From: CAYYYA01 sp964487895 | Lineage (GTDB): Bacteria; Patescibacteriota; Patescibacteriia; UBA1558; 2-01-FULL-52-15 | DNA length: 15,056 bases | Assembly (NCBI GenBank): GCA_964487895.1 | Contig: CAZASM010000024.1 | Coordinates: 1-15,056, forward strand | Direction of reading: 5' to 3' | In this document: piece after piece, positions 1 to 6,941 of the stretch | Position numbering within the stretch: the stretch's first letter is position 1 | Layout of the letters: each line of letters starts with the position of its first letter | Notes under the pieces: generated by a model | The model's database searches: none | Seen by the model: the letters and a program-made list of their open reading frames with translations, nothing else | Told to the model about the DNA's origin: nothing | Translations under genes and position numbers: made by a program

Positions 1-49
1 ATATCCTATTGTATTTGTTATTGATTTATTGAATTTTGGATATTTTATT

Positions 50-79
50 AAATAAAAACCCAAGATTATTAATCTCGGG
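50..79 (-). terminator. Intrinsic terminator of the T-box leader
   Basis: On the minus strand CCCGAGATT (79-71), loop AAT and AATCTTGGG (67-59) form a 9-bp stem with one G-U pair, followed by TTTTTATTT (58-50). Its 5' arm is shared with the antiterminator, so uncharged tRNA binding would prevent it from forming. Confidence 0.78.
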
Positions 80-213
80 GCCAAGCAAAGCTCGGTGGTT
101 CCACCCGAATTCCACCCGAGTTTTAATGTAGGGTGGCACTCATGATAGCAGTTTAGTTCGTTGGAAAGCTCCAAAAGGAGGTAGCTAGGTGGTAACTAGC
201 TCAATCACTGCGT
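59..213 (-). promoter_or_regulatory. T-box riboswitch-like leader, target gene beyond left edge
   Basis: Read leftwards, positions 106-97 carry the T-box core GGGTGGAACC. The antiterminator can be drawn directly: lower helix TCGGG (108-104) with CCCGA (79-75), bulge TGGAACC (103-97) and upper helix CCGAGC (95-90) with GCTTGG (86-81). The 3' side of the lower helix is also the 5' arm of the terminator, so the two folds exclude each other, as in T-box control of aminoacyl-tRNA synthetase or amino-acid genes. The variable base of the TGGN bulge is A, which pairs with a tRNA having U73 (in bacteria typically Gly, Cys or some Thr). A possible Stem I uses GCAGT (211-207) with ACTGC (152-148), with a 3' loop containing GAACTAAA. 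Candidate specifier triplets there are ACT (Thr, agrees with U73) or CTA (Leu, does not). Stem I is short and its fold is uncertain. The regulated gene starts left of position 1 and is not visible. Confidence 0.68.
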
Positions 214-219
214 AGACTC

Positions 220-248
220 ATCATAAACTGGAGGCAGGCTATTGTCAA
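220..248 (-). promoter_or_regulatory. Sigma-70 promoter for the T-box leader
   Basis: TTGACA (248-243), a 17-nt spacer and TATGAT (225-220) on the minus strand give a near-consensus promoter. Transcription would begin near 213, just before the putative Stem I. It lies directly downstream of the stop codon of the preceding leftward gene (255), so the leader has its own start. Confidence 0.72.
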
Positions 249-254
249 CTGGGA

Positions 255-1376
255 TTAATTTGAACTATTTTTTATAATAATATGATCCTCTAATGTCGGC
301 ACATGCGTCACCCAGAAAGGGGAAAGCGTCACCTGAGCACCAGCTAGTCCTTGTTCGGCTAAATATTTTTCAGCCTCAGTAGCAGTTTTACCTTTGAGTG
401 TCTTAGGATTAATGAAATCTTTAACCAGAGCACCAGTGGTGACATTAGCTTCGAGGTGAACTTTGACATCAGCTGTTTCTGTTGTGGTGTTGATAGCAGT
501 TAGCACGTAGCTAAATGAGTCATCATTGGTGGTCACGACAGAGACGTTGTCAGGTAACTGTTCTTGGAGTTTTGCTTTAGTCAAAGTTAACAAAGCCTCA
601 GGGTCAAAAACCATAGCGTCAAAGGTAGCGGTGATAGTAGTGGTAAATGAATCGACTGACTCACCAACTTTAGCATCTACGGCTTCAGCGGTAATATGAC
701 CAACGACTTGGTCAGCGTTTAACTTGACGTTAGCTGGTAGTTTAGCTTGGAGCTGAGCAATAGCCTTGGCTTTCATAGCTTCCAAGAGATTATCGCTAGC
801 GTCTTTGATATCACCGTCAGTCAGCGCCTGAGCTGAGAGTTGTTTAAAACTAGCTACATCAGCACTTTGGCCATAGATACTGTCTTGGAGGCCTACCCAG
901 AGACCTGGGATGGTGAATTTACCAGCTGATACTAGATATTCATCACCAGCTTTATCTGCTTGGAGATAGCCTTTCACCTGACCGCCAGCAGGTACATTGA
1001 CAGCTGACTGGAGTCGGAAGAGTTTACCGCTAGCTGAGAGGAAGCGGGTGGTTTTGACTAAAGGTTGGTTTTTCGCAGATTTATTGAAAATAGTAATACT
1101 GACTCCAGCAGTGTCACTGTCCGTCACTTTCTGACTAACTGGCTGAGTGGCATTATCTGTTAGTTCTACTGATTGGATCTCACCGTAGACATTGCCGGTG
1201 GTTGCTTGTTTGCTTAATGTCAGTGGGGCGTCAAAGGTAAAGATGTCGGTTTTTTGCGGTAGTGTAATAGTGGCAGTGGCCAGAGTCAGATGCAAAATCG
1301 CTGCCATCATAAAAAGCGTCAGACCAATAAAAATATTGACGATTAAGCGATAGGTTTTAGCACGTTCTTTGACCAT
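255..1376 (-). CDS. Membrane-anchored surface protein, baseplate-J-like (CPR type)
   Basis: The product is 373 aa from ATG 1376. The N-terminus is basic (MVKERAKTYR), followed by one hydrophobic segment at about residues 11-34 and a long Thr/Ala/Val-rich part predicted to be outside the cell. The middle has the pattern VSITIFNKS..TTRFLSASGKLFRL..VPAGGQV, and the end has LKGKTATEAEKYL..VTLSPFWVTHVPT. Both are recurrent in CPR proteins annotated as baseplate J/gp47-family, which resemble phage-tail or contractile-injection baseplate proteins. The function in CPR cells is unproven; a cell-surface or envelope structural role is my inference. A TTG at 1397 would add seven residues, but it lies upstream of the predicted transcription start, so ATG 1376 is preferred. 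It is probably a single-gene transcript, since a promoter sits just upstream and the T-box promoter begins just after the stop. Confidence 0.7.
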   Translation of the reverse strand: MVKERAKTYRLIVNIFIGLTLFMMAAILHLTLATATITLPQKTDIFTFDAPLTLSKQATTGNVYGEIQSVELTDNATQPVSQKVTDSDTAGVSITIFNKSAKNQPLVKTTRFLSASGKLFRLQSAVNVPAGGQVKGYLQADKAGDEYLVSAGKFTIPGLWVGLQDSIYGQSADVASFKQLSAQALTDGDIKDASDNLLEAMKAKAIAQLQAKLPANVKLNADQVVGHITAEAVDAKVGESVDSFTTTITATFDAMVFDPEALLTLTKAKLQEQLPDNVSVVTTNDDSFSYVLTAINTTTETADVKVHLEANVTTGALVKDFINPKTLKGKTATEAEKYLAEQGLAGAQVTLSPFWVTHVPTLEDHIIIKNSSN

Positions 1377-1386
1377 AGATATACCT

Positions 1387-1415
1387 ATTATAGGCAATAT
1401 GGAGGAGTTTGTCTA
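1387..1415 (-). promoter_or_regulatory. Promoter giving a near-leaderless mRNA
   Basis: TAGACA (1415-1410), a 17-nt spacer and a perfect TATAAT (1392-1387) on the minus strand. The expected start lies about 4 nt before ATG 1376, leaving no room for a Shine-Dalgarno site. This promoter is the main reason for choosing ATG 1376 over TTG 1397. Confidence 0.72.
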
Positions 1416-1436
1416 GTTTAAATAAAAATATTTCAC

Positions 1437-1465
1437 CTAACGTTTGCGCGTATAAGCGCTGTTAG
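1437..1465 (-). terminator. Possible weak terminator after the coiled-coil gene
   Basis: On the minus strand CTAAC (1465-1461) can pair with GTTAG (1441-1437), with GCGC/GCGC inside. A loose T-rich tract (TATTTTTATTT) follows after a gap of several bases. The stem is interrupted and the spacing to the T tract is poor, so this is tentative. Confidence 0.3.
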
Positions 1466-1545
1466 CTGATGTATTTCTTTTCTTTTCGTCTTTTATTAGA
1501 GAAGGTGGGTCAAAAATCGTTCAAAATTTTTTGGTAGCAAATTTC

Positions 1546-2070
1546 TTAACCCAAGTCTCTAGAACGTTTTTCTATTCTATTAGCAAAGTCACTTAATGCC
1601 ATGAGTTCACGGGATAGTTTGATTTGTTCTTTTTCTACTGGGCGCGTGGCCAAGGTTTCTTCGATTTGCGCCTTTCGAGCCTTGATATTTTCTAAGGTGT
1701 GTTCGATGACTTGTGCTCGTTCGAGACTTTGATCGGGCGATAACGTGCCAAACTCTATTTCAAATTGATGCATTAGGCCGCCAACCTGCTCACGGACATC
1801 TATGTTCTGCTCGCCCATATAAAGAGCCTCCTTTAGATTCTCGTGCTCCCAAATAACATCTTGGGCTGCAGGGTCTGTTTTACCGTATGGTTTAAGTCTT
1901 TTATACTCCGCTTCTCCTTCGTCAATTTTCTTACGTAAGGTGGAAAGTGGTTCTTGCCACAAATCTGATTCGTCAGCCATCGTCCGAGCTTTTTCTGGAT
2001 CGGTTACCTGCCGTGATTCATCAGGAGCAACAAAATCTTCCCCTATATTTTCGCGTGGCTGTTCATTCAT
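1546..2070 (-). CDS. Hypothetical coiled-coil protein
   Basis: The product is 174 aa, with ATG at 2070 and TAA at 1546. No known family is recognised. It is very rich in Glu, Lys, Gln and Arg with no membrane segment or signal peptide, so it should be cytoplasmic. From about residue 40 to the end it is almost continuously helix-forming with heptad-like spacing (for example around ERAQVIEHTLENIKARKAQI), suggesting long coiled coils. The first 35 residues are acidic and probably disordered. No Shine-Dalgarno site precedes the ATG. It begins 18 nt after the TAATAA that ends the extended frame of the upstream unknown gene, so the two probably form one transcription unit. No catalytic residues can be named. 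Confidence 0.6.
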   Translation of the reverse strand: MNEQPRENIGEDFVAPDESRQVTDPEKARTMADESDLWQEPLSTLRKKIDEGEAEYKRLKPYGKTDPAAQDVIWEHENLKEALYMGEQNIDVREQVGGLMHQFEIEFGTLSPDQSLERAQVIEHTLENIKARKAQIEETLATRPVEKEQIKLSRELMALSDFANRIEKRSRDLG

Positions 2071-2088
2071 ATATGTGCAAGCTAATTA

Positions 2089-2259
2089 TTATGTCTTCTT
2101 ATGATAAAGAAATTTGAAAGATTTTCCATAACTTCCCTCAACAATTAATGATACTAAATTATTACCAAAGAATCCTGATAGTGTTTCGCAAAATTCTTTC
2201 CATCTGAAAAATTTGTAGCCTGTTTTTCTTGGAAAGTTTACCTCTGGTTGTGAGCGTTC
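2089..2259 (-). other. In-frame continuation of the 2260-2646 gene past TGA
   Basis: Directly after the TGA (2262-2260) the same frame runs 56 sense codons and ends in tandem TAA TAA. The peptide looks protein-like: it begins ERSQPEVNFPRKTGYKFFRW, contains ETLSGFFGNNLVSLIVEGSY and ends LYHKKT. It fills all but 18 nt of what would otherwise be a 189-nt gap before the next gene. I infer that the ancestral gene spanned 2089-2646. Explanations are a nonsense mutation (for example CGA to TGA), programmed UGA read-through, or a sequencing/assembly error. No internal ATG in this frame with a ribosome site was seen that would make it a separate gene. Confidence 0.6.
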
Positions 2260-2646
2260 TCATGCTGTTGGTTTTTCTTTTACTCTTGATTTGACTAAAT
2301 AGCTTTCAAGCCTTTCTCGATAATATTCTTTCTCTTCCGAAAACATCAGAATATTAATGAGCTTTTCAAGTCTGCCTTCAAATAAATCCTCGTAGCCATA
2401 AAACTCTTTTTGATTGTCTGTTTGTGGTCTATTGTCTAAAAACATACCATCTTGCCCGCGTAAATAGCCAACGGTATTTATCAGAGAGATTATTGCTGGC
2501 ATCTGATGTGCCAAGTCGTGTAAATTTTTATTATCCTTGGCTAGTTTTTCCCAGAGCATAAGTTGTTCATCGAGAAGAGTAACGAATTCCCTAACGAAAT
2601 TTGTATACTCTTCAGCAGTTAATATTGGTCTTTTTTTAATCTCCAT
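2260..2646 (-). CDS. Hypothetical protein ending at an in-frame TGA
   Basis: The product is 128 aa from ATG 2646, preceded by a good promoter. No family is recognised. The protein is mostly helical, charged and soluble (for example EEYTNFVREFVTLLDEQLML near residues 12-31), with no signal or membrane segment. The frame does not close naturally: after the TGA at 2262-2260 it stays open for 56 more codons to TAATAA at 2091. The native product may therefore be about 185 aa, made by read-through, or the gene may be truncated by a recent nonsense change. No Shine-Dalgarno site is present. It lies between dnaE and the coiled-coil gene, all leftward. Confidence 0.55.
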   Translation of the reverse strand: MEIKKRPILTAEEYTNFVREFVTLLDEQLMLWEKLAKDNKNLHDLAHQMPAIISLINTVGYLRGQDGMFLDNRPQTDNQKEFYGYEDLFEGRLEKLINILMFSEEKEYYRERLESYLVKSRVKEKPTA

Positions 2647-2667
2647 ATTATTTAGGTTATTAATATA

Positions 2668-2696
2668 ATCTTATCTCGATCTCGTCGAGGTATCAA
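2668..2696 (-). promoter_or_regulatory. Promoter of the 2646 gene
   Basis: TTGATA (2696-2691), a 17-nt spacer and TAAGAT (2673-2668) on the minus strand. The predicted start is near 2661, leaving a 5' untranslated region of about 15 nt without a Shine-Dalgarno site. The spacer contains CTCGA..TCGAG symmetry, which could be an operator or chance. Confidence 0.58.
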
Positions 2697-2754
2697 GCGC
2701 TCAAGTGAAGCTGCGCCTCGGGTGGAGGATGGCCTTGGGGCGTTTGAATTATTT

Positions 2755-5700
2755 CTATCTCTCCTCCACAGCCCAACACCTCTCACCCAGCACTTTTTCC
2801 ACCGCAAACTTTAGTTGATCACTAATAGTCACACTGAAGCTGGTTTTAATTTTCTTGGTGGTGCCGTTGGACATAATCATATAAACTGGGATGTGGCCAG
2901 TGGAAGCTGATAATGCTTTTTTCACCTCTTCTAATTGATTTTTCGTCGTACCGTGCGGCAGGGTGATCCAGAGTTTGGTATTATTACCAGTCTGTTTCTG
3001 GTAGCGTTGCAAGACTTCTTCTGTCAGGATGCTGACACTTTCAGTTAATAATTTCGGTGAGCCATCTTTGTCCGAGACTTTACCATTGGCGATGACCAAA
3101 CGATTTGGTTCCCAGATTTCCTGCGTTTTGGCCAATAGTTTCGGGAAAATAATAATCTCAGTAGCGTCGGTGCTGTCTTCGATAGTGACGAAAAGCATCG
3201 GATCGCCAGCTTTGGTGACAATCTTATGAATACTAGTGATGACGCCGGCGACTGTGACATCTTGGTCTTCGCGTTGACGTAGAGAGTGGAGAGTGGCGAT
3301 ACTATCTTTCAGCCAAGGTAAATAGGATTTAAACGGATGATCACTGACATAAAGACCAAGTAATTCTTTTTCCCAACCAAGAGACACCCAGCTGGGCACA
3401 CTTTCTGCCTCGGCTAGTTTTAATTTACTAGATACTTGCATTGGTAAATCGGCGAAGAGATCGCTTTTGCCTAATTTCGTATTGGTCTGAATTTTTTTGT
3501 TGAAAGCGAGTAGCGTTTCAAGATTAGCTAATAATTGTCCGCGCTCACCGAAAGCATCCAGAGCTCCAGCTTTGATTAGACTCTCTAACGATTTTTTATT
3601 GAGATCTTTATCAGTGATACGTTTCAAGAGGTCTTCGAGGTCGGTATAGTGTCCGTTAGCTTTTCGTTCTTCAATGATAGCTTCGCTGATATGTTCACCC
3701 ACGTTTTTGATAGCATTTAAACCGAAACGGAGCGTAGTACTAGGTGTACCATCAGCATTGGGTACGACAGCGAAGGTAGTGAAGCTTTCATTGACATCAG
3801 GCGGCAGGACACGGAGACCCATTTTGGTACATTCATGCACTTCTTTGGAAACTTTATCAATATCACCTAGATCAGCGGTTAATAAAGCTGCCATGAATTG
3901 GGCAGGGTAGTGAGCTTTGAGATAAGCTGTTTGAAAAGAAATCATGGCGTAGCAAGCCGCGTGTGAACGGTTGAAACCGTAGCGAGCAAAAGGCACAATA
4001 AACTCCCAGAGTTTCTGCGCTGTTTCTTTATTAATACCGTTAGCTACCATACCGCGGATTAATAATTCTTCCTGTTCGTCCAGTAATTTTTTAATTTTTT
4101 TACCGACTGCTTTACGTAGGATATCGGCTTGCCCATAGCTAAAGCCAGCTAGTTTGCGAGCAATTTCTAAAATCTGTTCTTGATAGACAGCGATACCATA
4201 GGTGTTGGCCAAGATTGGTTCCAAATCTGGATGCAAGTATTCAATCTGGCGTGTACCAAGCTTACCGCCGATGTAGTCATCGATGAATTCCATTGGACCA
4301 GGGCGGTAGAGCGAAATCATAGCGATGATGTCTTCGATGGAAGTTGGTTTCAACTTTTTCAAATAGCGAGTCATGCCGCTAGATTCCATTTGAAAGACAC
4401 CAGTGGTATCACCACGCTGAAAGAGCTTGAAAGTCTCCTTATCTTCTAGAGGAATGGCTTGGAGATTGATAACGTCACCAGTTGTTTTGCGAATTATTTT
4501 CAAAGCTGTTTCCAGAATCGTCAGATTTTTCAAACCTAAGAAATCCATTTTCAATAAACCGAGATCTTCCACTGGGTGCATAGAGTATTGGGAGATAATG
4601 GAGTTATCATCAGCACTGGAGTATTGCAACGGTACGTGGTGGACCAAAGGTTCTTTGGTAATCAAGACAGCGCAGGCATGAGTGGAAGCGTGGCGAGCGA
4701 CACCTTCTAACTGTTTGGCGGCGTCGATTAAGCGTTTTGCTTGGTCGTCCTCGTTATAAATATCTTGTAATTCTTTCACCTTCACTAGTGCATCAGTGAG
4801 ATTAGAAAACATCGGAATCAATTTAGAGATACGGTCACAGAAGCTGTAGCTGTAGTTCAGGACGCGACCGACGTCTCGGACAGCAGCGCGGGCGGCCATG
4901 GTTCCGAAGGTGATGATCTGGGCTACGTGGTCTGAGCCGTATTTACCTTCGACGTATTTCAAGACGTCTTCCCGACGACTATCAGCGAAGTCCATGTCGA
5001 TATCAGGCATGGAGATACGTTCTGGATTGAGAAAACGCTCAAACAGTAGGTTGTATTTAATCGGATCAACGTCGGTGATGTTCAATAAGTAAGAAACTAA
5101 ACTACCAGCGGCGCTACCACGGCCCGGACCGACAACGATATTATTTTGTTTGGCCCAATTGACGAAGTCTTGGACAATGAGAAAGTAGGCTGCGAAGCCA
5201 GTTTTGCCGATGATTTCTAATTCATAATCCAGACGGTCTTGGACACTGTGTTCCAATTGGTCATACGGTAGGCCGAAGCGTGTGATACAGCCTTTGTGAC
5301 ACAGTTGCTTGACGTAGTCTTCTGGTGATAAGCCATCAGGTACTTCGAAATGTGGCAGATTAATCTTGCCTAGTTCAATGGTGACCTGGCAACGTTCGGC
5401 AATGACTATGGTATTACTAATTGCTTCAGGAATATCAGCGAAATTCTGACTCATTTCCTCAGCCGAGAGTAGAGAATAATCTTCACCAATATAGCTCATG
5501 CGATCTTTATCGCTAATCTTCACTTTAGTCTGCATGCAGATGAGAATATCATGAGCTAGAGCGTCAGCGGATTTGACGTAGTGAACATCGTTGGTGGCCA
5601 CCAAAGGCAAGCTAAATTTTTTGGCTAATTTTTGTAAAGCTTGGTTGACCACGCTTTGGGCTGGTAGTGATGGTCGGTGTTGCAGTTCGAGGTACAGATT

Positions 5701-6201
5701 ATCAGGACCAAAAATATCCAGCAAACGTTGCAAGTTAGTTTCTGCTTGGGTTTGGTTATCTTGAGCTAGATGTCGGGCCACAGGACCATTGAGACAGCCT
5801 GTGAGAGCTAGGAGACCCTCAGAATGTTTCTCCAGAATGTCCCAATCAACACGTGGTTTATAATAAAAACCTTCCAAGTGAGCAACGGTCGTTAATTTCA
5901 ATAAATTTTGATAACCTGTTGTGTTGTAAGCCAGTAACGTCAGATGATAGGGCTTTTGACTTCTGCTGGGAGTAGTACTAAGTTGTTCGTCGCTGAGGTA
6001 GGCTTCCAAACCAAGGATTGGCTTGATACCAGCTTTGAGACTTTTTTGGTAAAACTCAATAGCGCCATACATGACGCCGTGATCAGTCAAAGCCAAAGCA
6101 GGCATCTCTAGCTCTTTGGCAGCATTGACTAATTGATCGATAGTTCCGAGACCATCGAGTAGACTGTAGTGGGAATGTGTGTGGAGGTGGACGAAGGACA
6201 T
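2755..6201 (-). CDS. dnaE: DNA polymerase III alpha subunit
   Basis: Replicative DNA polymerase, 1148 aa, close to the usual DnaE length. The PHP domain occupies about residues 1-210. It appears to keep the full metal-ligand set: H7 and H9 (HLHTH), D40-H41 (LTDHG), E66, H86, C136 (LTGCLNG), D205 and H207 (NDVHY). This fits PHP domains with Mg/Zn-dependent 3'-5' exonuclease activity, as known in Thermus-type DnaE. The palm carries GPGRGSAAGSL (358-368) and catalytic aspartates D400 and D402 (PDIDMDF), with the third at D553 (KMDFLGLKNL). Further polymerase motifs are SLYRPGPMEF and YGFNRSHAACYA. An OB fold near the C-terminus (VTVAGVITSIHKIV to EIIIFPKL) precedes the tail that in other bacteria contacts tau. 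The ATG at 6201 gives the standard MSFVHLHTHS start. No Shine-Dalgarno site precedes it. A dispersed palindrome lies 40-90 nt upstream. Confidence 0.97.
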   Translation of the reverse strand: MSFVHLHTHSHYSLLDGLGTIDQLVNAAKELEMPALALTDHGVMYGAIEFYQKSLKAGIKPILGLEAYLSDEQLSTTPSRSQKPYHLTLLAYNTTGYQNLLKLTTVAHLEGFYYKPRVDWDILEKHSEGLLALTGCLNGPVARHLAQDNQTQAETNLQRLLDIFGPDNLYLELQHRPSLPAQSVVNQALQKLAKKFSLPLVATNDVHYVKSADALAHDILICMQTKVKISDKDRMSYIGEDYSLLSAEEMSQNFADIPEAISNTIVIAERCQVTIELGKINLPHFEVPDGLSPEDYVKQLCHKGCITRFGLPYDQLEHSVQDRLDYELEIIGKTGFAAYFLIVQDFVNWAKQNNIVVGPGRGSAAGSLVSYLLNITDVDPIKYNLLFERFLNPERISMPDIDMDFADSRREDVLKYVEGKYGSDHVAQIITFGTMAARAAVRDVGRVLNYSYSFCDRISKLIPMFSNLTDALVKVKELQDIYNEDDQAKRLIDAAKQLEGVARHASTHACAVLITKEPLVHHVPLQYSSADDNSIISQYSMHPVEDLGLLKMDFLGLKNLTILETALKIIRKTTGDVINLQAIPLEDKETFKLFQRGDTTGVFQMESSGMTRYLKKLKPTSIEDIIAMISLYRPGPMEFIDDYIGGKLGTRQIEYLHPDLEPILANTYGIAVYQEQILEIARKLAGFSYGQADILRKAVGKKIKKLLDEQEELLIRGMVANGINKETAQKLWEFIVPFARYGFNRSHAACYAMISFQTAYLKAHYPAQFMAALLTADLGDIDKVSKEVHECTKMGLRVLPPDVNESFTTFAVVPNADGTPSTTLRFGLNAIKNVGEHISEAIIEERKANGHYTDLEDLLKRITDKDLNKKSLESLIKAGALDAFGERGQLLANLETLLAFNKKIQTNTKLGKSDLFADLPMQVSSKLKLAEAESVPSWVSLGWEKELLGLYVSDHPFKSYLPWLKDSIATLHSLRQREDQDVTVAGVITSIHKIVTKAGDPMLFVTIEDSTDATEIIIFPKLLAKTQEIWEPNRLVIANGKVSDKDGSPKLLTESVSILTEEVLQRYQKQTGNNTKLWITLPHGTTKNQLEEVKKALSASTGHIPVYMIMSNGTTKKIKTSFSVTISDQLKFAVEKVLGERCWAVEER

Positions 6202-6238
6202 TTAGTTGAAAGTTGTAAGTTGAAAGGAGTTAGGGACT

Positions 6239-6289
6239 GTAGGGACCCGCTTCGACGAGCGAGCGAGGCGAGCAGGTCTAGACCTGTCC
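6239..6289 (+). repeat. Dispersed palindrome family 1, copy A (interrupted)
   Basis: GTAGGGAC (6239-6246), an inserted GC-rich stretch of about 26 nt rich in CGAG units, then a perfect 14-nt palindrome CAGGTCTAGACCTG (6273-6286) and TCC. Compared with the copies at 9925 and 13626, the insert splits the element. It lies in the leader region of dnaE. A TAGGGACTG/TAGGGACCC near-duplication overlaps its left end. Confidence 0.6.
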
Positions 6290-6294
6290 GTCTT

Positions 6295-6323
6295 AGTTTA
6301 AATGATGAGTCATTAAAAAACAA
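6295..6323 (-). promoter_or_regulatory. Possible dnaE promoter
   Basis: TTGTTT (6323-6318), a 17-nt spacer and TAAACT (6300-6295) on the minus strand, between the small membrane-protein gene and dnaE. Each hexamer departs from consensus, and a transcript from here would include the copy A palindrome in its 5' leader. dnaE could also be read from the promoter at 6699. Confidence 0.35.
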
Positions 6324-6371
6324 AATCCGGCGTGCAATGACGCAGGATGAAAGACAGATTAGCAATGAACC

Positions 6372-6689
6372 TTATTTGTCTTTTTTCGATCTTTTTGTTT
6401 TTGGTTCGTCGCTTTCAGGCTGTCTCCAGTGATCAATCATTTGTTTTAATTGTCCGATTCCAGCGATGAGGACGGGTAGGTAGGAGGTAGCTGCTTCAGT
6501 TTTGGTTTTGACAAAGTCTGTCACCGAGGCGATCTTACTAATGACTGATTCTATCTTGTCCATCATCTGAGAAGTACGACGCATCATGTTAATGACATAA
6601 TACATCATCCAGCAGAAAAAGAAGGTCAGACAGATTACTGCTACCGATAAAGTCAACCAGAATATTTGAGTTGCATTCTCTAATATCAT
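6372..6689 (-). CDS. Small membrane protein with one N-terminal TM helix
   Basis: The product is 105 aa. Residues about 9-31 form a strongly hydrophobic helix (FWLTLSVAVICLTFFFCWMM), followed by an amphipathic helical segment (TSQMMDKIESVISKIASV) and a basic tail ending KTKRSKKDK. This layout resembles DUF948-like or YtxG-like small membrane proteins, but the match is only by overall shape and no function is assigned. The start ATG 6689 is set by an extended -10 promoter only a few bases upstream. It precedes dnaE on the same strand with a 170-nt gap containing a repeat and a possible separate dnaE promoter, so cotranscription is possible but unproven. Confidence 0.62.
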   Translation of the reverse strand: MILENATQIFWLTLSVAVICLTFFFCWMMYYVINMMRRTSQMMDKIESVISKIASVTDFVKTKTEAATSYLPVLIAGIGQLKQMIDHWRQPESDEPKTKRSKKDK

Positions 6690-6698
6690 GTTGAAATT

Positions 6699-6707
6699 AT
6701 TATAGCA
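6699..6707 (-). promoter_or_regulatory. Extended -10 promoter, near-leaderless start
   Basis: TGCTATAAT on the minus strand (TATAAT at 6704-6699 with the TG of an extended -10). The -35 region (TTTCGA at 17 nt spacing) is poor, as is common with extended -10 promoters. Transcription should start about 2-3 nt before ATG 6689. Confidence 0.62.
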
Positions 6708-6740
6708 CAGGTTAGATAAACTCGAAACTCAAGATTTGGT

Positions 6741-6905
6741 CATTGCGAGTCTTGTACCCAAGCGAAGCAGTCTCTAATAGATTCCATATAGAGCTTGGTG
6801 GTTGGTTTGACTAGACTGCTTCCCCTCGACAAGCTCGGGGCAGGCTAGCAGGGCTCGAGACGCTGAGCGTCTCTCGCAGAAACCAAGTGGCGGACTGCGT
6901 TTCGG
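6741..6905 (+). repeat. Composite dispersed repeat family 2, copy 1
   Basis: Begins CATTGCGAG and continues with GCGAAGCAGTCT. It contains GAAGCAGTCT (6764-6773) inverted as AGACTGCTTC (6813-6822), CCCCTCGACAAGCTCGGGG, and a perfect hairpin GAGACGC-TGA-GCGTCTC (6857-6873). It ends with TCGCAGAAACCAAGTGGCGG (6874-6893) and CGTTTCG. The same ordered pieces recur at 7870-7993. No open frame of note is inside. It resembles REP/MITE-like interspersed elements rather than a coding sequence. Confidence 0.65.
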
Positions 6906-6906
6906 A

Positions 6907-6935
6907 TTTAGAATTTTCCCTAGTGGTGCTATAAT
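6907..6935 (+). promoter_or_regulatory. Promoter giving a leaderless mRNA
   Basis: TTTAGA (6907-6912), a 17-nt spacer and TATAAT (6930-6935) with an upstream TG (TGCTATAAT). Seven bases past the -10 is position 6942, the A of the start ATG, so the message is predicted to be exactly leaderless. The TTTAGAATTT sequence also follows the second repeat copy. Confidence 0.72.
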
Positions 6936-6941
6936 GTACTC

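Noticed and set aside
2755..6201. Global UGA-to-glycine reassignment as in Gracilibacteria/Absconditabacteria
   Set aside because: None of the long conserved genes in the window contains an in-frame TGA, and two cassette genes appear to use TGA as a stop.
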